Source of the DNA: Symbiodinium natans
Lineage: Eukaryota > Sar > Dinophyceae > Suessiales > Symbiodiniaceae
Direction: 5' to 3'
NCBI GenBank assembly: GCA_905221605.1
Contig: CAJNDS010002825.1
Location: 1 to 62,000 of the forward strand
DNA: 62,000 nt
Positions 58,077 to 62,000 of the stretch are shown piece after piece (position 1 is the first letter of the stretch; every line of letters starts with the position of its first letter). The notes below the pieces were generated by a model. The model saw nothing but the letters and a program-made list of their open reading frames with translations, ran no database searches and was not told the DNA's origin. The position numbers and the translations under genes were made by a program.

Positions 58077-60480
58077 CCCTGAACTTTTGTATGCTTCAAT
58101 GAAGTTGGAGCTTGAGGAACTTGAGTCTTTTGGAGTAGGAAAAGTGATCTCTGAAGCTGAGGCCCGTAAGTCGGCGCGAGAGAGCGGTCGGAGGGTTCTC
58201 ACGAGCAGGTGGGTTAACACGATCAAACGTAAAGGTCTTTACCGTTCCCGCCTCGTTGTTAGAGATTACGCTTCAATGGGAGGCACGACGCTTTCAGAAG
58301 GCATCTACAGCCCGACTACGAGTTTAGAGGGTTTAAGGCTTCTTTTGGCATTGCTTTGCAAGAAGGGCTCCGTGTTGAGCTGTGACGTAAGCGTGGCTTT
58401 CATGCACGCTGCAGTGTCAAGGCCAGAGTACGTAGAGCTCCCAAACAATGTGAGTATTGCGGACTCTTCTGTTCCCCAAAAGGCAGGAAACAAGAAGGTG
58501 TATCTTCGTCTTCACAAAGCGATGAACGGATTGAGATCGGCACCGCTTTCTTGGTATAAGGAACTGAGTTCGTACTTGGAGAAGAGCGGATTCAGTCCAA
58601 GCCTGGACCCTACGATATACCGGAGGAAGACGTCGAAGGGTCTGACGTTGGTACTGTTCTATGTAGACGATTTGCTGATCTACTCCGAGGACCCCTCGGA
58701 AGGGAAGAGAGTTTTCGAAGGACTGCAGAAACGCTACAAGCTGAAACTGACTGGAGAGCTTCCTGAACATGGTGCGGGGGAAGTTTCCTTCCTAGGTAGG
58801 AGAATCTTCCGACGTTCCGGAGACAAGCGCGTCTATTTCGGGCTAGATGGCAAGTACCTAGACGCGTGCTGCTCTGAATACAACATAACCAAACCGAGCC
58901 CCAAACTCCCGTCGCTTGAAAAGCGATACTCCGACCTGGTTCGTAAAGGGCAAACTGAAAAAATCAGCCCAGCTGCGCACGAAAAGTATCGTAGAACCCT
59001 TGGTCGGCTTGCATGGGCAGCCCTCTCCCGACCGGACCTGCAATTCTGTTGCGGGTTTTTGGGCCGGCACCAGGCGGCGCCAGACGAGGCTGCTGAAACG
59101 TGCATGAGAGACGTCCTTAAGTGGATAAAAGGGCTTCCGCACCGAGTACAGGTGTTTCCATCAACTCGGGAGATCCTGGAAGATGATGCGGATCCTCAGG
59201 CGGTTTCCTGTTTTACAGACGCAAGCTGGAGTTTGAATTCGGTTAGCGGTGGTGTGATTACTTGGGAAAACTGCTGTCTGAAGACTTTTAGCAGAAAGCA
59301 ATCAACCACAGCCCTGTCCAGCGCTGAGAGTGAGCTTGCGGCGCTCACGGAGATAGCCAGGGAAGGTCTCTACATTGCCCTCTTGACAGAGACCATCTTG
59401 GAAGGCATTCCGCAGGACAGGGAGACCGGTTACTATCTCTTGAAGGGTTACTCTGACTCTGAAAGCGCGGTTTGTATCTCAAAAATGGGAACATTGCTGA
59501 GGAAAGTTCGCCATATAGAGTTAAGAGCCGCATTTCTCCAGGAACTTGTGGATCGTGGAAGGTTCACGATTGAGCACATACCGGGGGCCATCAACCCCGC
59601 AGATGCTCTAACGAAAAGTCCCACGAATGACAGTTTGGCAAGCTTGTGTGAGGCTTGTGGCTTGACCACCGAGCCGGTTGGCTGGGAAGAAAAAGCTTCA
59701 GGCACTAGCGTTTCGGTTACCTTTAAAGAGCCCAATACCTGCGACGAAGTGCTCGCAATTCCGAGCTCGTGGAAGGACGAGGCCTACAGAGTTGCTTCCG
59801 GGGAGGCCACCATGGTTGTCTTGGAACTCTGTTGCGAAGAGGAAAGCGCGATAGCCCAAGCTTGTAAGCGGGAACGTGACATCGCGTACTTTGGAATCAC
59901 CAAGAAGCTAGACTTGCTGAGTAGAGAAGCTTCTTTGTTGCTAAAAGGGATTCTGGAAAAGATGGCTTCTAACGAAAGAATCTACGTGTACGCACATTTG
60001 TCTACGCCGTGCAGCGCAGGTAGTGGCCTTAGGCACCTGCGTTTCTCAAAGGACGTGAAGAACCGGGCGAGATGGAGAGCTAGTCTGGAGGTACACAAGA
60101 AGTCTTGGAGACGCATACGAGCAGTTTTCCAGGACTATGCTGGCCACGAGAGGCTCCTCCTCTCCCACGAATGGCCTAAAGGGTCTGGCCTTTGGGGAGA
60201 AACAGTCTACAAGTCGACAGCGAAAAGACTGGGACTCGAGCACGAGTGTTTGGTAGACCGGTGCTGTTTCGAGGAAGCTGGCAACCGTATCCTGAAGCAT
60301 TGGTGGTTCGTCAGTTCGGATTCAAGTTTTATCTGGACTTTATCCTCTTGTGTTTGCCCAGGCAACCACGAGCATGCGAGTGCTTCTAGCATAGCAGCGA
60401 CAGGTGTTTATCCGCAGGGCTTAGGCCGCTTCCTGGTGAAAGAAGCCAGGAGAAGTCTCGAAAGACGAAAGAAGGACTGA
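58077..60480 (+). CDS. pol: E2 reverse transcriptase, RNase H and methyltransferase-like tail
   Basis: Resumes ORF4 as DPELLYASMKLELEELESFG. RT: LTSRWVNTIKRKGLYRSRL, SCDVSVAFMHAAV (motif A), LFYVDDLLIY (motif C, 58654). RNase H: CFTDASWSLN (59209), SSAESELAAL (59320), SDSESAV (59453), INPADALTK (59590). The last 225 residues form the extra domain: VVLELCCEEES (59812), LSTPCSAGSG (59998), SHEWPKGSGLW (60163), HWWFVSSDSSF and CPGNHEHAS (60357) followed by YPQGLG. Order and spacing match the tail of E1 and resemble C5-methyltransferase motifs I, IV (Cys present) and VI. This part is free of stops. Confidence 0.88.
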
Positions 60481-60502
60481 CCGCGCAATAGGCATGAGGG
60501 GG

Positions 60503-60520
60503 TGTGAAAATATGACATTT
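60503..60520 (+). repeat. E2 3' LTR remnant (18 bp)
   Basis: TGTGAAAATATGACATTT equals the first 18 bp of the 5' LTR and follows a purine tract GCATGAGGGGG. The LTR is broken at 60520/60521 by the DinoSL-headed insertion. Confidence 0.85.
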
Positions 60521-60541
60521 CCGTAGCCATTTTGGCTCAAG
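60520..60541 (+). other. full-length DinoSL sequence
   Basis: T followed by CCGTAGCCATTTTGGCTCAA and G, all 22 nt of DinoSL. Next comes CTTTCGGCTCAA (60542-60553), a degraded second copy, and ACCCCGGTGGGGT, a small hairpin. Confidence 0.93.
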
Positions 60542-62000
60542 CTTTCGGCTCAACCCCGGTGGGGTGCCTTTGGTAGGGAGTTGGTAGCTGTCAACGAGCC
60601 TCGGGGCCCAAATCTGCGTGGGGGAACAGGCCCTTGGTCCAATCCCAGCTTGTCCAACTTGTGCCATGGCTGAGCTTAGGGTGTTCGCCTCCCTTTTGTC
60701 TCCACGGTCAGGAACCGCTGCTCACCGTCGGGGGTTCGCCTCCGTTGCAAGGGTGCATTGCATCCTAGGCCAGTCCCAGCCGGCGGGACGCAAGTTCCGG
60801 AGCGGGTGGCAATCTCTCGGGGGGGCTCACCTCCAGGAAAGCTTGAGTTTGAATAAGCACCAGCGCTTGGTGCCCCTAAACTAACTGCTTTTTCCCCAAA
60901 GTTTTGCTTTGTTTTCCTTTGCCACTTTGCACTGCTTGCAGTCATGCATGCCGCTGCATTCCTGAGATCATGCCGCCCACTGGCAGGAGAGCAGATGGGG
61001 GCAAGGTCTTCGCCAATGGTCACTTTTGGTTGTCTCTTGGGTTTAGGATTGCATGCATGCTTGGCGCTGGCAAGTTTGGTGGCAAGCGTGGGGACCATCC
61101 TGTGTGGTTGAGGCTCCTTAGGGGGTCCCTTGGCTTCTTTGGGAGGGTTTAGGGTGTTGTTGAGGTTACCTATGTGTGGGCCACAAGTGTGCTGCCACCT
61201 CTGGCTATACCAGTACCATAATTACTGAAATTTTGTGCATCAACTCAGGCGCTATGCGCTCTGGACACGCAGGAAGCACTCATCTCTCCAGCCTCTGGGA
61301 GGATCTTCCTCAGCGCCCAGGTCCTCCACTAAAGGGCCATGCAGTTACGTCCTTGAGTTGGGGGGCCAGCCCTGCCACCTGTGCAGGGTTTTGGAACAAG
61401 TGCAGGAGTTGCTACGGGCTCTTGCCTCCCTATCGCTTGGCGTTGGCAGAACCAAGTGTGGGATCCTCCTCTTACTTGTTGTTTTATAGTTTCGGGCATG
61501 CAGGTACCCAGGAGTGTCCAGACCGTGGGTCCTGCCTGTGCTGCAAGCCAAGGCAACAGTGGGTGTGTTTCATGGCTGGTGCGGCGTGGTTCCCGCGCTT
61601 GTTGAGGGGAGCGTCGACACCTGCGCGTGTGTAGGGGTGCGTTTGCCCTCGCGCTTAGTTTGACGGCTTAGCACCGGCCTTGACGCGCAGTCACCTAGGT
61701 TTGGATCTTGCAGTTGCCCAGGGTGGTTGGTTGGGTTTAAGGTCACCTTTGAGAGCGTATACCGGCCCACTTCGCCGGGGGCCTTTCCCAGCCACAATGC
61801 AAAGGCAGTGCGCGCTTCTCTGTCTTCGCGCAGACCCATTCATTACAGTCCAGGCACCGTTTTCTGTCCTTTTACTGCCAAACAAGTCGTTCCTGCTATT
61901 TTGGGGTTTAGGATGACACGCTGAGCCCCAAATAGCAACATGATGTTGCTGGTATAGGAATTCGCCAAGATTTTTGGCCAGATTTCCTTTTCTGCACAAA
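60520..62000 (+). mobile_element. DinoSL-headed retroposed sequence, incomplete
   Basis: Inserted in the E2 3' LTR; its end and the rest of the LTR are not in the window. Body: GC-rich DNA with repeated TTCGCCTCC words (60690-60850), no long motif-bearing frame, GGGTTTAGGAT words at 61040, 61150 and 61900. It may be a retrocopy of a trans-spliced non-coding or UTR-rich RNA. Target duplication could not be tested. Confidence 0.6.

Larger units (their letters stand above)
29764..60520 (+). mobile_element. E2: old Ty1/copia element split by E3, A and B
   Basis: The left LTR (29764-30338) opens TGTGAAAA and closes TTTTCACA; the last 18 bp before 60520 repeat the LTR start. Its internal DNA is 30339-34866, 43890-46250, 56779-56843 and 58075-60502, about 10 kb in all once insertions are removed. 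Proof of the join: ORF4 ends ...LGLR at the left copy of GGGCTTCGTA, resumes as GLRTLEYKPLF after the right copy, and then continues ...GMR|DPELLYASMK across B, all in one frame. Gene order is gag, protease, ORF2, integrase, RT, RNase H, methyltransferase-like tail. Gag and ORF2 contain frameshifts and one TGA stops the rejoined ORF4. Confidence 0.9.

Noticed and set aside
1-62000. CRISPR arrays, bacterial operons, rRNA or tRNA genes
   Set aside because: Repeats are direct tandem arrays without spacer logic, genes are split by introns, and no cloverleaf or rRNA core was seen.

Overview
The window looks like nuclear DNA of a dinoflagellate, probably of the Symbiodiniaceae type. The evidence is: a full 22-nt dinoflagellate spliced-leader (DinoSL) sequence at 60520-60541 and a 20-nt copy at 46247-46266; a minus-strand gene with short introns, one of them GC-AG with the same 7-mer at both splice junctions; long stretches of degenerate TTTAGGG/CCCTAAA-type repeat; and Ty1/copia polyproteins with Gly/Lys-rich Gag tails. 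Taxon and family names come from motif recognition, not from a database search.

Region 1 (1-16.9 kb) is mostly simple and satellite DNA: a 98-bp repeat, AT microsatellites, 8-bp and ~45-bp minisatellites, a 41/123-bp higher-order array, poly-C runs, degenerate telomere-like repeats, palindromes and a 53-bp array that inverts on itself. Embedded in it is a split minus-strand gene for a USP7/UBP12-type deubiquitinase (about 6.1 to 1.8 kb). Its largest intron contains the 41/123-bp array.

Region 2 (16.5-29.0 kb) is a second minus-strand host locus. It has HEAT-like exons (29.0-27.2 kb), an exon ending at a GTAAGT donor (26.79 kb) and a PGPYDY/PTRR-rich part (16.9-16.5 kb). An intact-ended copia element (E1, 16952-26769, LTRs 537/535 bp, TSD TGCTC) appears to sit in an intron.

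Region 3 (29.76-60.52 kb) is one old copia element (E2) opened by three insertions. E3 is a young copia element (34867-43889, LTRs 136 bp with one mismatch, TSD CCCCT). A (about 46247-56778) is a tyrosine-recombinase retrotransposon carrying Gag-like, YR, methyltransferase-like, RT and RNase H ORFs; it begins with DinoSL and is flanked by GGGCTTCGTA. B (56844-58074) is a 1.2-kb relative with the same 60-bp 5' block and the same 164-bp 3' block as A, but with its own cargo: a small helical ORF and an ORF with a ubiquitin-like fold. Removing A and B restores the E2 reading frame from the integrase/RT linker into RT, apart from one TGA. The 3' LTR of E2 is cut after 18 bp by another DinoSL-headed insertion that runs to the window end.

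Most original points: the DinoSL-capped YR/MT/RT/RH element with a target duplication; its UBL-carrying short partner; a C-terminal methyltransferase-like domain shared by the two longer copia elements; and duplicated hairpin clusters inside A.
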